Assembly (NCBI GenBank): GCA_020343635.1
Contig: CP070804.1
Span: 182,481-188,563, forward strand
DNA length: 6,083 nt
Source of the DNA: Candidatus Aenigmatarchaeota archaeon
Lineage (GTDB): Archaea; Aenigmatarchaeota; Aenigmatarchaeia; QMZP01; JAFGSV01
Direction: 5' to 3'
Position numbers and translations under genes: made by a program. Under the pieces are notes generated by a model, which had not been told where the DNA came from, did no database searches, and saw nothing but the letters and a program-made list of their open reading frames with translations. Shown piece after piece: positions 1 to 5,647 of this stretch; positions within the stretch are counted from its first letter, which is position 1; every line of letters starts with the position of its first letter.

Positions 1-373
1 ACAGTATAGTGGCGATCAGTATAACGAACGGGGTTGAAGTAGGCCTGAATGCGTAAAAGAAGCCGCCAGCGAATGAGAATAATATCACAGTGATTATCAT
101 CAGTGAAAAGGGGGAAGTGGGTTTTATTCTCAGTCCCGTGAAGTCTATGGCCGCCTTGAGCTCGTCTGTGCTCTTCTTGTCGAAGCTTATGTCTATCAGC
201 CCGCCGGCGAACCGGGCAAGCTTCTCGTACCATGTGAATTTCAGCTCTGCCTTCCTCCTGAATATCTTGTATTCCCTGGAGGCTATGTCTATCCTTCTCC
301 CCTTTGTGGGAAGTGAAGAAACAGCGGCTAGATTGGAAGCATCCTCGTCCTTTTTCTTCTTGAACAGAGCCAT
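1..373 (-). CDS. FlaJ/TadC-like secretion platform membrane protein (C-terminus outside window)
   Basis: Likely the inner-membrane platform of a type IV filament or type II secretion-like machine, the partner on which the neighbouring ATPase acts. Only the first 124 residues are in the window. Reading starts at an ATG complementary to 371-373. The N-terminus is soluble and very basic (MALFKKKKDE), followed by an amphipathic region with EYKIFRRKAELKFTWYEKLA near residues 34-53 and FAGGLIDISF near 55-64. A first membrane helix lies near residues 89-108 and a second begins near 115 and runs off the edge. A soluble helical domain ahead of the first membrane helix is the usual layout of T2SSF/FlaJ-type proteins. 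The gene follows the ATPase gene by 40 bases on the same strand, the typical FlaI-FlaJ order. No strong ribosome binding site precedes the ATG. The family call rests on context plus layout, because the diagnostic core domain is outside the window. Confidence 0.72.
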   Translation of the reverse strand, partial: MALFKKKKDEDASNLAAVSSLPTKGRRIDIASREYKIFRRKAELKFTWYEKLARFAGGLIDISFDKKSTDELKAAIDFTGLRIKPTSPFSLMIITVILFSFAGGFFYAFRPTSTPFVILIATIL

Positions 374-395
374 TATAAATATTTGTCAGTTCCGC

Positions 396-403
396 TTTAA
401 TTA
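396..403 (-). promoter_or_regulatory. possible TATA box before the FlaJ-like gene
   Basis: TAATTAAA on the minus strand is centred about 26 bases upstream of the ATG at 373, the spacing expected for a leaderless archaeal transcript. No ribosome binding site is visible in the 40-base gap. An internal promoter is therefore possible, although co-transcription with the ATPase gene is equally plausible. Confidence 0.3.
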
Positions 404-413
404 GTTGAAAGAA

Positions 414-2660
414 TCAGCGTATGGCCGCCTTCAGCCAGCGCAGCCACTCATCGTATACCCTCTTTGATTCTACAGAGCCGACTTCCTTCCTAGCAGCTTC
501 CGATATGATGTGGAAATGCGAGTTGGAGCGCATCACCCACTCGGCCTCAAGCAGGTTCGGGTTCTTCAGCTTGTCGCTCATCTCCACTATGGTCTTCTTG
601 ATGTTGGCCCTGAGGTTTATGTTCTCCCATACAGACTGCCAGTCCCCATGCCATTCCCGAACGTGGCTGGCGATCCTGTTGAGGGTCTCAGATTCGCCGT
701 TGACCAGCGTGTCCGTGGGCTTGATCGTATCCTCCTTGGCGGAATACTCGAAGAGGTTGACAAAGCCTCCCTCCTTGTCGGGGTTCTTCTCCCATTTCTT
801 GCGGACCTCCGTGATCTCCGTCATCCTCCTGAACCTGTGGAGCCCGTCCGCTGACCTGAGGGTCTTGCATATCGGTACTATGTCCGTGGCCTTGAATGAA
901 GTCAACGGCACTTCCAGGTCGTTGACTACCCTGTCAAATACGCCATAAGCGGATTCGCCGTGTATGGTTCCCATGACTACGTTGGAAAGTGCTCCTATCC
1001 TCATGGCCTCGTACAAGGATTTGGCTTCCGTGGATCTGACCTCACCAACGACAAGCGCCGAATCGCCAAGCCTTAATGCTGTCCTCAGAGCCTCGTCAGC
1101 GGGTATCTCCGTCTCCACCATCGTCATTACAGACCTTGATTTCAGGCTCTCTATGTTGTATCCGAGATCCATGAGCTGCTCTATGGGAAGCTCGAGCGTG
1201 TCCTGTATTGACACTATCCTTGTCTTTGGGAGGAGTTCCAGCATCATGGCGGCGAGCATGCTGGTCTTGCCCGAGCCCCTGCCTCCGGCAACGAGCATGC
1301 TTGCAGTACCGTCTATGAGGAAGGACAGCACCCCTGATGCAAGGGGGGTAAGCATCTTGGCCTTCATGAAAAGGGGGAGCGTCCATGGCCTGTCCCTGTG
1401 CCTCCTTATGGAGAAGCCAAGTCCCTTAGGGGAGAGGGTCTTTGTTATTATGCAGAATCTCGCACGGCCTCCAGGAACCAGTATGTCCGTGTCCAGAACC
1501 GGATTCGCCTCGTCAAGGGGCCTTCCGGATTCCATCCTCATCCTCGTGGCCCATGATTCGGCGTCCTGCTGCGTGGGTATGAGGTTTGTCCTGCACTCCT
1601 CGAACTCTGAATGGTTTATGAGTATGGGCTGCGATTCCACCGGAGAGTTGACGTAGATGTCCTGTATGTTCTCGTCCGCCAGGAGCAACTCCAGCACCCC
1701 CAGGCCCGCTGTATACCTTGTAAGTATGACAGCGAGCTGGTCAAGGTCCTTGTTGGTGAGGTGCACCTTCTGCTGGTCCGCGACCTCCCTGATCATGTCC
1801 CTGCCGATGTTGTAGAACACCTCGCGTATTCGCCCGGTCTTGACGAACTCTGCCTCCTTGGGCCTGTGAGTCGCCATGTATCTCCTGGCTGCGTCAAGCA
1901 CCGCGTACTTCTCCTCGCTTAGTATGAATTCCGGAGGCAACACGTAATAGAAGTATTCGGTCTTGTCAGGCAACTTGAATACCTCGACTTCTATGTCACC
2001 GACGTTGTACCTCTTCACAGACTTGCCGTTCTCGGGAGGTGTTATCATGTACCTCGTCAGCATGAAGTTCGGCCTGACGCTGGGAACGAATATTTCCCTG
2101 TAGAGCGAACGGTCACCTATGTGATAACCCGCGATATGGGGTTTGGCGAGCTCTATGAGCTGGGTCTTCTCCATCTTCGCTTTTATGACGTTGAGAACAT
2201 TTTTGAGATATGCCCCGTAGAAGTCATGGACGCTCTTGTGCCTGGTGTTCCTCATGTTTATCCTGACTCGCCGTATCTCGCGAATGATCTCCACGTAGGC
2301 GCCTATAGGATCCCTTCTCAGTGTGTTCAGCACCACGTTCTGTATCCTGGCATTGATCTCAGGGAACATCTTCCTCTGCAGGTTGTCCTTCGCCTGCAGG
2401 GTTGACACGAGCCTCTCCCTGACCACGTCCTCTATGATCTTGGCTATCTCCACGAGCATCTTGGTCTGCTCAGGGCCGTATTCGTATTCCCTGTCCTTGA
2501 CAAGGACGACGCTGTTTGGGTGCTTTACCTCGAGGACCTTGTCAAGTACGTCGGCCATGCAGTCTGCGAAATCCTCTATGCTGGCCCCGAATATCGAGCC
2601 AAGATAATTAATTCTGAGTTTCTCCTCGTCCTCGTCGTAAGTATAATCGCCTACAGCCAT
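414..2660 (-). CDS. archaeal type II/IV secretion system ATPase (FlaI/GspE/VirB11 family), long form
   Basis: Cytoplasmic hexameric ATPase predicted to power assembly of a surface filament or secretion of a substrate through the FlaJ-like platform encoded next to it. The protein has 748 residues. Residues 1 to about 290 form an extra, charged, mostly helical N-terminal domain. The NTD proper follows (about 300-430, with ENIQDIYVNSP at 330-340 and the IRRHRDRPWT segment at 418-427). The ATPase core has a Walker A loop GGRGSGKT at 459-466, an Asp box IQDTLELP at 485-492, a Walker B segment ALVVGEVRS at 535-543 with Glu540, and a His box GTIHGES at 564-570. About 110 residues follow the core (640-748). 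Bacterial GspE/PilB and typical FlaI proteins are shorter (FlaI is usually about 500-550 residues). No CxxC zinc motif is present. The ATG at 2660 is supported by GGGG 7-10 bases upstream. The motor identity is firm, but the filament or substrate it serves is unknown. Confidence 0.95.
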   Translation of the reverse strand: MAVGDYTYDEDEEKLRINYLGSIFGASIEDFADCMADVLDKVLEVKHPNSVVLVKDREYEYGPEQTKMLVEIAKIIEDVVRERLVSTLQAKDNLQRKMFPEINARIQNVVLNTLRRDPIGAYVEIIREIRRVRINMRNTRHKSVHDFYGAYLKNVLNVIKAKMEKTQLIELAKPHIAGYHIGDRSLYREIFVPSVRPNFMLTRYMITPPENGKSVKRYNVGDIEVEVFKLPDKTEYFYYVLPPEFILSEEKYAVLDAARRYMATHRPKEAEFVKTGRIREVFYNIGRDMIREVADQQKVHLTNKDLDQLAVILTRYTAGLGVLELLLADENIQDIYVNSPVESQPILINHSEFEECRTNLIPTQQDAESWATRMRMESGRPLDEANPVLDTDILVPGGRARFCIITKTLSPKGLGFSIRRHRDRPWTLPLFMKAKMLTPLASGVLSFLIDGTASMLVAGGRGSGKTSMLAAMMLELLPKTRIVSIQDTLELPIEQLMDLGYNIESLKSRSVMTMVETEIPADEALRTALRLGDSALVVGEVRSTEAKSLYEAMRIGALSNVVMGTIHGESAYGVFDRVVNDLEVPLTSFKATDIVPICKTLRSADGLHRFRRMTEITEVRKKWEKNPDKEGGFVNLFEYSAKEDTIKPTDTLVNGESETLNRIASHVREWHGDWQSVWENINLRANIKKTIVEMSDKLKNPNLLEAEWVMRSNSHFHIISEAARKEVGSVESKRVYDEWLRWLKAAIR

Positions 2661-2666
2661 GACATA

Positions 2667-2670
2667 CCCC
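2667..2670 (-). promoter_or_regulatory. ribosome binding site of the ATPase gene
   Basis: On the minus strand, AGGGG lies with its G run 7-10 bases before the ATG at 2660, a usable Shine-Dalgarno spacing. The match to the canonical GGAGG/GGTGA core is partial. It supports the ATG at 2660 as the start. Confidence 0.5.
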
Positions 2671-2681
2671 TGACTGCTATT

Positions 2682-2695
2682 TAAACAGCTGTTTA
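2682..2695. repeat. perfect 14-base palindrome, candidate operator
   Basis: TAAACAGCTGTTTA is an exact inverted repeat with 7-base arms and no spacer. It sits between the shared TATA region and the predicted transcription start of the ATPase gene. That is a position where a bound dimeric repressor would block minus-strand transcription. The palindrome is directly visible, and its role as an operator is inferred. Confidence 0.55.
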
Positions 2696-2697
2696 CT

Positions 2698-2707
2698 ATT
2701 TTATATT
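2698..2707 (-). promoter_or_regulatory. TATA box for the ATPase gene
   Basis: Read on the minus strand the box is AATATAAAAT. A start about 25 bases downstream would fall near 2677 and give a leader of about 17 bases that includes the ribosome binding site at 2667-2670. An alternative box, TTTAAATA on the minus strand at 2678-2685, would place the start almost at the ATG and give a leaderless transcript without that site. Confidence 0.5.
2698..2707 (+). promoter_or_regulatory. TATA box for the coiled-coil gene (same box, other direction)
   Basis: Read on the plus strand the box is ATTTTATATT. A start about 25 bases downstream falls near 2728 and gives a short leader of about 16 bases that carries the GGAG at 2732-2735. 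An alternative box in the AT run at 2716-2727 would place the start at the ATG itself and leave out the ribosome binding site, so the upstream box is preferred. Confidence 0.45.
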
Positions 2708-2708
2708 G

Positions 2709-2718
2709 TAGAGCTCTA
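2709..2718. repeat. perfect 10-base palindrome, candidate operator half
   Basis: TAGAGCTCTA is an exact inverted repeat on the other side of the shared TATA box. Its centre is 25 bases from the centre of the 14-base palindrome, and the two elements bracket the box. They do not share a sequence, so they could be sites for two regulators, or one of them may be chance. Confidence 0.4.
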
Positions 2719-2731
2719 AATAAAAATACCC

Positions 2732-2735
2732 GGAG
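2732..2735 (+). promoter_or_regulatory. ribosome binding site that sets the start at 2744
   Basis: GGAG ends 8 bases before the ATG at 2744, an ideal Shine-Dalgarno spacing. An in-frame GTG at 2735 overlaps this site and has no ribosome binding site of its own, so the ATG at 2744 is the better start. Confidence 0.65.
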
Positions 2736-2743
2736 TGTTAGTT

Positions 2744-3130
2744 ATGCCAGTCTTAGGTGGTGACCAGAAAAAGAAGTCCCAAGGCGGAGCTCTCCCTGTA
2801 GTCAACGAAATCGTCGGAAGGGTGAACGACAACACGAAGAGGTTGAGACTGCTGGAGCAGAGGGAAAAACTTCTGACGAGCAGGACTACCTCCATGGACG
2901 AGTCTATCAACGCAAAGCTGGAGTACCTGGAAAACTCTAGGAAGGAGCTGGAAGCGACTATAATAGCACTGGATGAAAAGGTGACGACGGTGAACAACAC
3001 GCTCAGGGAAGTTGTGAAACAGCTGCAGTTCCTTGTAAAGAGGAGCGAGTTCAAGAAGATCGAGGAAAAAATGAAGCTGTTCGACCCGATTCTTTCGCAG
3101 GCTGGAAAACAGGTATCTGAACGGGGCTAG
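2744..3130 (+). CDS. small coiled-coil protein, divergent from the secretion ATPase
   Basis: A 128-residue soluble protein, lysine- and glutamate-rich, with no membrane segment or signal peptide. After a flexible basic N-terminus (GGDQKKKSQGG at 5-15) nearly the whole protein, about residues 17-110, shows heptad-like spacing of Leu, Ile and Val, for example in NTKRLRLLEQREKLL (30-44) and VNNTLREVVKQLQFLVKR (83-100). It ends with SEFKKIEEKMKLFDPILSQ at 101-119. No enzyme motif is visible. Small cytoplasmic coiled-coil accessory proteins (FlaC, FlaD and FlaE in euryarchaeal archaella) accompany FlaI/FlaJ motors, so a similar scaffold role is plausible. I cannot assign it to that family by sequence. 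It is followed after 43 bases by a second coiled-coil gene and is probably co-regulated with the ATPase through the shared upstream region. Confidence 0.85.
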   Translation: MPVLGGDQKKKSQGGALPVVNEIVGRVNDNTKRLRLLEQREKLLTSRTTSMDESINAKLEYLENSRKELEATIIALDEKVTTVNNTLREVVKQLQFLVKRSEFKKIEEKMKLFDPILSQAGKQVSERG

Positions 3131-3136
3131 TAAAGA

Positions 3137-3144
3137 TTTAAGTA
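3137..3144 (+). promoter_or_regulatory. weak candidate TATA box before the proline-rich gene
   Basis: TTTAAGTA is centred about 33 bases before the ATG at 3174, which would give a leader of about 9 bases. A second AT-rich run at 3153-3162 is too close to the ATG for a normal start. No ribosome binding site is visible before 3174, which favours a separate short-leader transcript, but the evidence is thin. Confidence 0.3.
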
Positions 3145-3173
3145 AAGAAAGGAAAATATAAATTGATTTTATT

Positions 3174-4178
3174 ATGTTGGGATTTGGCAGGAAAAAAGAA
3201 GGGCAGCCCGCTTATCCGGCAGCCAGTGGCATGGGTGTTCCTATGCAGAAAGTGCTTTCTCTTTCTTCCCAGGGATATTCGGAACCTGAGATAATAAAAA
3301 AGCTCAGAGAAGAAGGGCATACGCCTCTGGAGATCGACCGGGCCATGAAGGACGCGATGAGGGCAGGAGCCGGCGGCCAGCCGGCACAGCCGCCACCGCA
3401 GCCCGCCCCTCCCCAGGAACCACCGACGCCTGCTGCTCCTCCGGTGCCTGAACCGGGCCCCCCGCAACCGCCTGCACCTGAAGCGCCGCCGCCTGCACAG
3501 CCACTGCCTCCGGAACCAGAGCCTAGATTCGAGAAAAGGGACAGGTTCGCCCCGACAAAGTATGATGATGACATGCTTGATGATGATTTTGATCTTGATA
3601 AAGCCGAAAGGATTCCGAAGGAAAGGAAGATTGGACCTGAATCCTTCCTGTCCGGTGCTGAAGAAGCTCTTCCTCCGGCTCCCGGGGAGCCCATGAGAGA
3701 ACCTGAGCCCCTTCCGTTCGCAAGGGCCCCACTCCCCAAGGGAAAGGACGACAGGATAAGGGAGATAAGGGACAGAAGGCGCAAGGAGATAGAGGAGCTC
3801 ACCGAGGAAATAACCGAGGAGAAATGGCAGGATATGATGAACAGGGTGCGTATCCTCGAGGAGAACATTGAGAAGGTTTCATCCGAGATGAAGAGCAGCG
3901 CGACACAGACGGCAGGACTCGGTTCTGAGGACTATGGCAAGCTGAAGGACGAGCTCGCAAACCAGCGAGAGAGCGTGGAAGAGTTAAACGCGAGGATAGA
4001 CTCTCTTGAGGATGTTGTCAAAAATTCACTCACGCCCATGCTGGAATCTGTAAGGAAGCTCAACAAGGTTGCACCAAAAGCCGAGGAACCTCCGCCGGAA
4101 CCTGAGCCACGGAAGGGGAAAGAAAAGAGCGAGGAACCGGGAGAGCCTCCGAGGTACTCTCCGCAGGCCCATAGTTAG
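3174..4178 (+). CDS. proline-rich protein with duplicated helical motif and C-terminal coiled coils
   Basis: A 334-residue soluble protein of unrecognised family with a clear modular layout. Residues 1-24 are a basic, flexible N-terminus (MLGFGRKKEG). Residues 30-58 hold two 14-residue repeats, LSSQGYSEPEIIKK and LREEGHTPLEIDRAM, in which G34/G48, S36/T50, E39/E53 and I40/I54 correspond. This looks like a small helical interaction module of the UBA/SHOCT-like type. Residues 69-117 are a Pro/Ala/Glu-rich linker. An acidic patch rich in Asp lies at 131-142. Charged helices with coiled-coil character cover about 191-240 and 252-298, and the tail from 300 is again Pro/Glu-rich. PPEPEPR occurs at both 112-118 and 307-313. 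There is no signal peptide or membrane helix. It lies downstream of the small coiled-coil gene and divergent from the secretion motor, so a cytoplasmic adaptor or scaffold is a reasonable guess. No function is established. Confidence 0.85.
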   Translation: MLGFGRKKEGQPAYPAASGMGVPMQKVLSLSSQGYSEPEIIKKLREEGHTPLEIDRAMKDAMRAGAGGQPAQPPPQPAPPQEPPTPAAPPVPEPGPPQPPAPEAPPPAQPLPPEPEPRFEKRDRFAPTKYDDDMLDDDFDLDKAERIPKERKIGPESFLSGAEEALPPAPGEPMREPEPLPFARAPLPKGKDDRIREIRDRRRKEIEELTEEITEEKWQDMMNRVRILEENIEKVSSEMKSSATQTAGLGSEDYGKLKDELANQRESVEELNARIDSLEDVVKNSLTPMLESVRKLNKVAPKAEEPPPEPEPRKGKEKSEEPGEPPRYSPQAHS

Positions 4179-4190
4179 ACTGCTACTTCT

Positions 4191-4214
4191 AACAAAATAA
4201 AAGAGAAAAACAAA
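4191..4214 (-). terminator. T-rich transcription terminator for the membrane-protein genes
   Basis: Just past the minus-strand stop at 4219-4221 the transcript strand reads as several T runs (TTTGTTTTTCTCTTTTATTTT), the usual form of archaeal intrinsic termination. It lies in the 40-base gap between two convergent genes. Termination of the plus-strand gene may use the weaker T-rich stretch from about 4222, inside the opposing gene. Confidence 0.5.
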
Positions 4215-4218
4215 GAAC

Positions 4219-4794
4219 CTATTTTTCTCCTGTTCTTCCGTGTCCTGCTCCTTCGCCGCCAGGAGCGGGTTTGCCTTCTTCCTCTTTTCCCTCGCCTACG
4301 AACCAGAAGACTATCGCGATTATTATTATCACGAAGACTACGGTCCAAAGGTCGCTGCCTGTGAGCCAGTACGGCAGATACGTCGAGAACAGTCCTCCCT
4401 GACCCAGGATGGCGAGCAGTACTATGTAGATGATGATGAGCACTACCACGTATTTGACCCAATTCTTGCTACCAGTGAAAAGTTCGTGAACGTTGACGCC
4501 AGCCAGTGCCAGAACGAGCACTATAAGCAGTACGACTGTCGCGAATCCTAACCAGACGCCTGATGTCGTGGTCAGGAACATGTACAGCCATGGGTTGAAA
4601 CTGGAGTACAGCATCACGAAGAATGAGAGAACGATTGCTATTAGCGAGTGTACCCTCGGGCCCCCGAGTTTTTCTTTCCCAAATACATACTGCATCAATC
4701 CATAAAGGATTGCAAATGACAGTAGGAAGGGGAACAGGTACTGGAAGAACTCCATTCTCTGCATATTCTGAACCATTGTTTCGAATAGTCCCAT
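4219..4794 (-). CDS. five-helix membrane protein, third of three tandem paralogs
   Basis: A 191-residue integral membrane protein with no recognised enzyme or transporter motif. Membrane helices are predicted near residues 16-37, 48-67, 79-102, 113-131 and 149-167. The C-terminal tail (168-191) is charged and glycine-rich and probably cytoplasmic. The first helix carries FPFLLSFAILYGLMQYVFG (21-39), the counterpart of LPFLLILAVAYGALETVGLF in the protein encoded at 5196-5636. LIVLVLALAGVNVHELF (90-106) matches LIVLVAKLLGIDVLSFF in the protein encoded at 4848-5186. The three proteins therefore form one family. This copy is separated from the upstream gene by 53 bases with its own promoter, and no ribosome binding site is seen. 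The ATG at 4794 is favoured over Met7, Met11 and Met14 because it lies about 26 bases below the TATA box. Function unknown. Confidence 0.85.
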   Translation of the reverse strand: MGLFETMVQNMQRMEFFQYLFPFLLSFAILYGLMQYVFGKEKLGGPRVHSLIAIVLSFFVMLYSSFNPWLYMFLTTTSGVWLGFATVVLLIVLVLALAGVNVHELFTGSKNWVKYVVVLIIIYIVLLAILGQGGLFSTYLPYWLTGSDLWTVVFVIIIIAIVFWFVGEGKEEEGKPAPGGEGAGHGRTGEK

Positions 4795-4799
4795 AAGAT

Positions 4800-4815
4800 G
4801 TTATTGCATCATAAC
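4800..4815. repeat. interrupted inverted repeat between TATA box and start codon
   Basis: GTTAT and ATAAC arms are separated by 6 bases. The element fills the interval between the TATA box at 4817-4824 and the predicted transcription start, where a bound protein would block initiation. The arms are short and could be chance. Confidence 0.3.
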
Positions 4816-4816
4816 A

Positions 4817-4824
4817 CTTATAAA
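4817..4824 (-). promoter_or_regulatory. TATA box of a probably leaderless promoter
   Basis: The minus strand reads AAAAGGTTTATAAG, a purine-rich BRE-like stretch followed by a good TATA box. Its centre is about 26 bases from the ATG at 4794, so transcription should begin at or within a few bases of the start codon. There is no Shine-Dalgarno sequence in between, which agrees with a leaderless mRNA. Confidence 0.65.
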
Positions 4825-4847
4825 CCTTTTGCCCACAACGGCCCTTT

Positions 4848-5186
4848 CTATTTCTTTTGGAAAAATGAGAGGACATCTATTCCCAATAATTTTGCGACCA
4901 AAACTATCAGAAAGAAGATCACGGCGAGTGAGAAAATTATGGCCGAAATCACGGCTGCGGCATCCCCTGCCAAGGGAGCGCTGGCAAAGAAAAGGATGAC
5001 CGTTATTAGTGCCGAAAATACGACAGCCAATGCCTTCCCAAGGTTGCCTTCACTGAATCGGCTGACGTGCCTCCTCAGGAGATATTCAAAAAGGAAGTAG
5101 AGCAGTATGAACAGCAAGAAGAAGGCGAGATAGTTGAAGAACCCCAGGTTGTTGAGAAACTCCGTCATGGTGCTGAATCCGCCCAT
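4848..5186 (-). CDS. short three-helix membrane protein, second of three tandem paralogs
   Basis: A 112-residue, strongly hydrophobic protein with membrane helices near residues 17-37, 50-68 and 77-102 and a basic loop (LLRRHVSRF, 36-44) after the first helix. It matches the first three helices of the 191-residue neighbour: GFFNYLAFFLLFILLYFLFEYLL corresponds to the neighbour's first helix, and LIVLVAKLLGIDVLSFF at 93-109 to its third. It lacks the last two helices and the charged tail. The stop codon is clean and the reading frame intact, so this looks like a minimal family member and not a decayed gene. The ATG at 5186 is supported by GAGG 6-9 bases upstream. It begins 9 bases after the stop of the preceding gene, so the two are likely translationally coupled. 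Function unknown. Confidence 0.83.
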   Translation of the reverse strand: MGGFSTMTEFLNNLGFFNYLAFFLLFILLYFLFEYLLRRHVSRFSEGNLGKALAVVFSALITVILFFASAPLAGDAAAVISAIIFSLAVIFFLIVLVAKLLGIDVLSFFQKK

Positions 5187-5191
5187 GCTAT

Positions 5192-5195
5192 CCTC
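5192..5195 (-). promoter_or_regulatory. ribosome binding site directly after the upstream stop codon
   Basis: The minus strand reads TGAGAGGATAGCATG: the TGA stop of the upstream gene, then GAGG, then the ATG at 5186. The stop touches the ribosome binding site, which favours translational coupling and confirms this start. Confidence 0.65.
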
Positions 5196-5636
5196 TCATC
5201 TCTGTTCCTTCATCCTGTATGCCGCAAAGATCACTGCCAGTATCAGGACGGTTCCTATCAGCCACAGGAGCTCGTTGTACTGCAGCATCCCGAAGCCGCC
5301 CTGCGCATTCGCTATGGAACCTACAAGGAGCAGTATGAGAACTATTATGATTATTATCATGGTGTTGTCCTTCTCGCCGCCACTGAGAGCCTTCCTGGCG
5401 AAGCCTATTATGAACACCAGAATGAACAATATCGCGACATAAGGCAGGGAGCTGTTTATCAGCTGGACAACGGAATAATTGACTATTCCGAAGAATGCGA
5501 TTACAACGGCTATTATGGCCTTTACGGCCTTGTTCCTGAACAACCCTACAGTCTCGAGCGCCCCATAAGCAACAGCCAGTATGAGCAGGAACGGAAGGAG
5601 AGTTTCCAGGGTCATGAAGTTGAAAGGCAAAAACAT
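5196..5636 (-). CDS. five-helix membrane protein, first of three tandem paralogs
   Basis: A 146-residue integral membrane protein with helices near residues 10-30, 37-55, 62-80, 92-108 and 121-140, and a short basic C-terminus (RMKEQR). The first helix has LPFLLILAVAYGALETVGLF (14-33), whose PFLLxxAxxYG core recurs in the 191-residue paralog. A charged loop (RKALSGGEKDN, 81-91) separates the third and fourth helices at the position of the GSKNW loop in that paralog, and AQGG before the last helix matches GQGG there. No class III signal peptide, enzyme or transport motif is visible. The ATG at 5636 is preferred over the in-frame Met8 because GAGGTG lies 6-11 bases upstream. It starts 9 bases after the stop of the preceding gene. 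Such small polytopic proteins are common hypothetical proteins in DPANN genomes. That resemblance is by eye only, and the function is unknown. Confidence 0.85.
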   Translation of the reverse strand: MFLPFNFMTLETLLPFLLILAVAYGALETVGLFRNKAVKAIIAVVIAFFGIVNYSVVQLINSSLPYVAILFILVFIIGFARKALSGGEKDNTMIIIIIVLILLLVGSIANAQGGFGMLQYNELLWLIGTVLILAVIFAAYRMKEQR

Positions 5637-5641
5637 TCAAA

Positions 5642-5647
5642 CACCTC
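5642..5647 (-). promoter_or_regulatory. ribosome binding site overlapping the upstream stop codon
   Basis: The minus strand reads TGAGGTGTTTGAATG. The GAGGTG ribosome binding site uses the last two bases of the TGA stop at 5646-5648 and lies 5 bases before the ATG at 5636. This is a strong archaeal Shine-Dalgarno match and suggests translational coupling. Confidence 0.7.

Noticed and set aside
90..404. 104-residue open frame on the plus strand
   Set aside because: It is antisense to the FlaJ-like gene, which has a better family fit and sits in the expected motor gene order.
421..948. 175-residue open frame on the plus strand
   Set aside because: It is antisense to the C-terminal part of the ATPase gene and has no recognisable domain or start signal.
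964..1656. 230-residue open frame on the plus strand
   Set aside because: It lies antisense to the catalytic core of the secretion ATPase, whose Walker and His motifs are intact. It shows no domain, promoter or ribosome binding site of its own.
2735..2743. GTG start three codons upstream of the coiled-coil gene
   Set aside because: The GTG overlaps the GGAG that is ideally spaced for the ATG at 2744, and it has no ribosome binding site of its own.
3381..3525. GC-rich, proline-coding stretch as a possible repeat array or CRISPR-like element
   Set aside because: There are no regularly spaced identical units. The pattern is explained by Pro, Ala and Glu codons inside one open reading frame.
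3212..3868. 218-residue Gly/Ser-rich open frame on the minus strand
   Set aside because: Its composition is the mirror of the Pro/Glu-rich coding strand opposite, and it has no convincing start signal.
5196..5636. Possible pilin among the small membrane proteins
   Set aside because: None of them has a class III signal peptide with a basic residue and Gly/Ala cleavage site before a single hydrophobic helix. They are polytopic.
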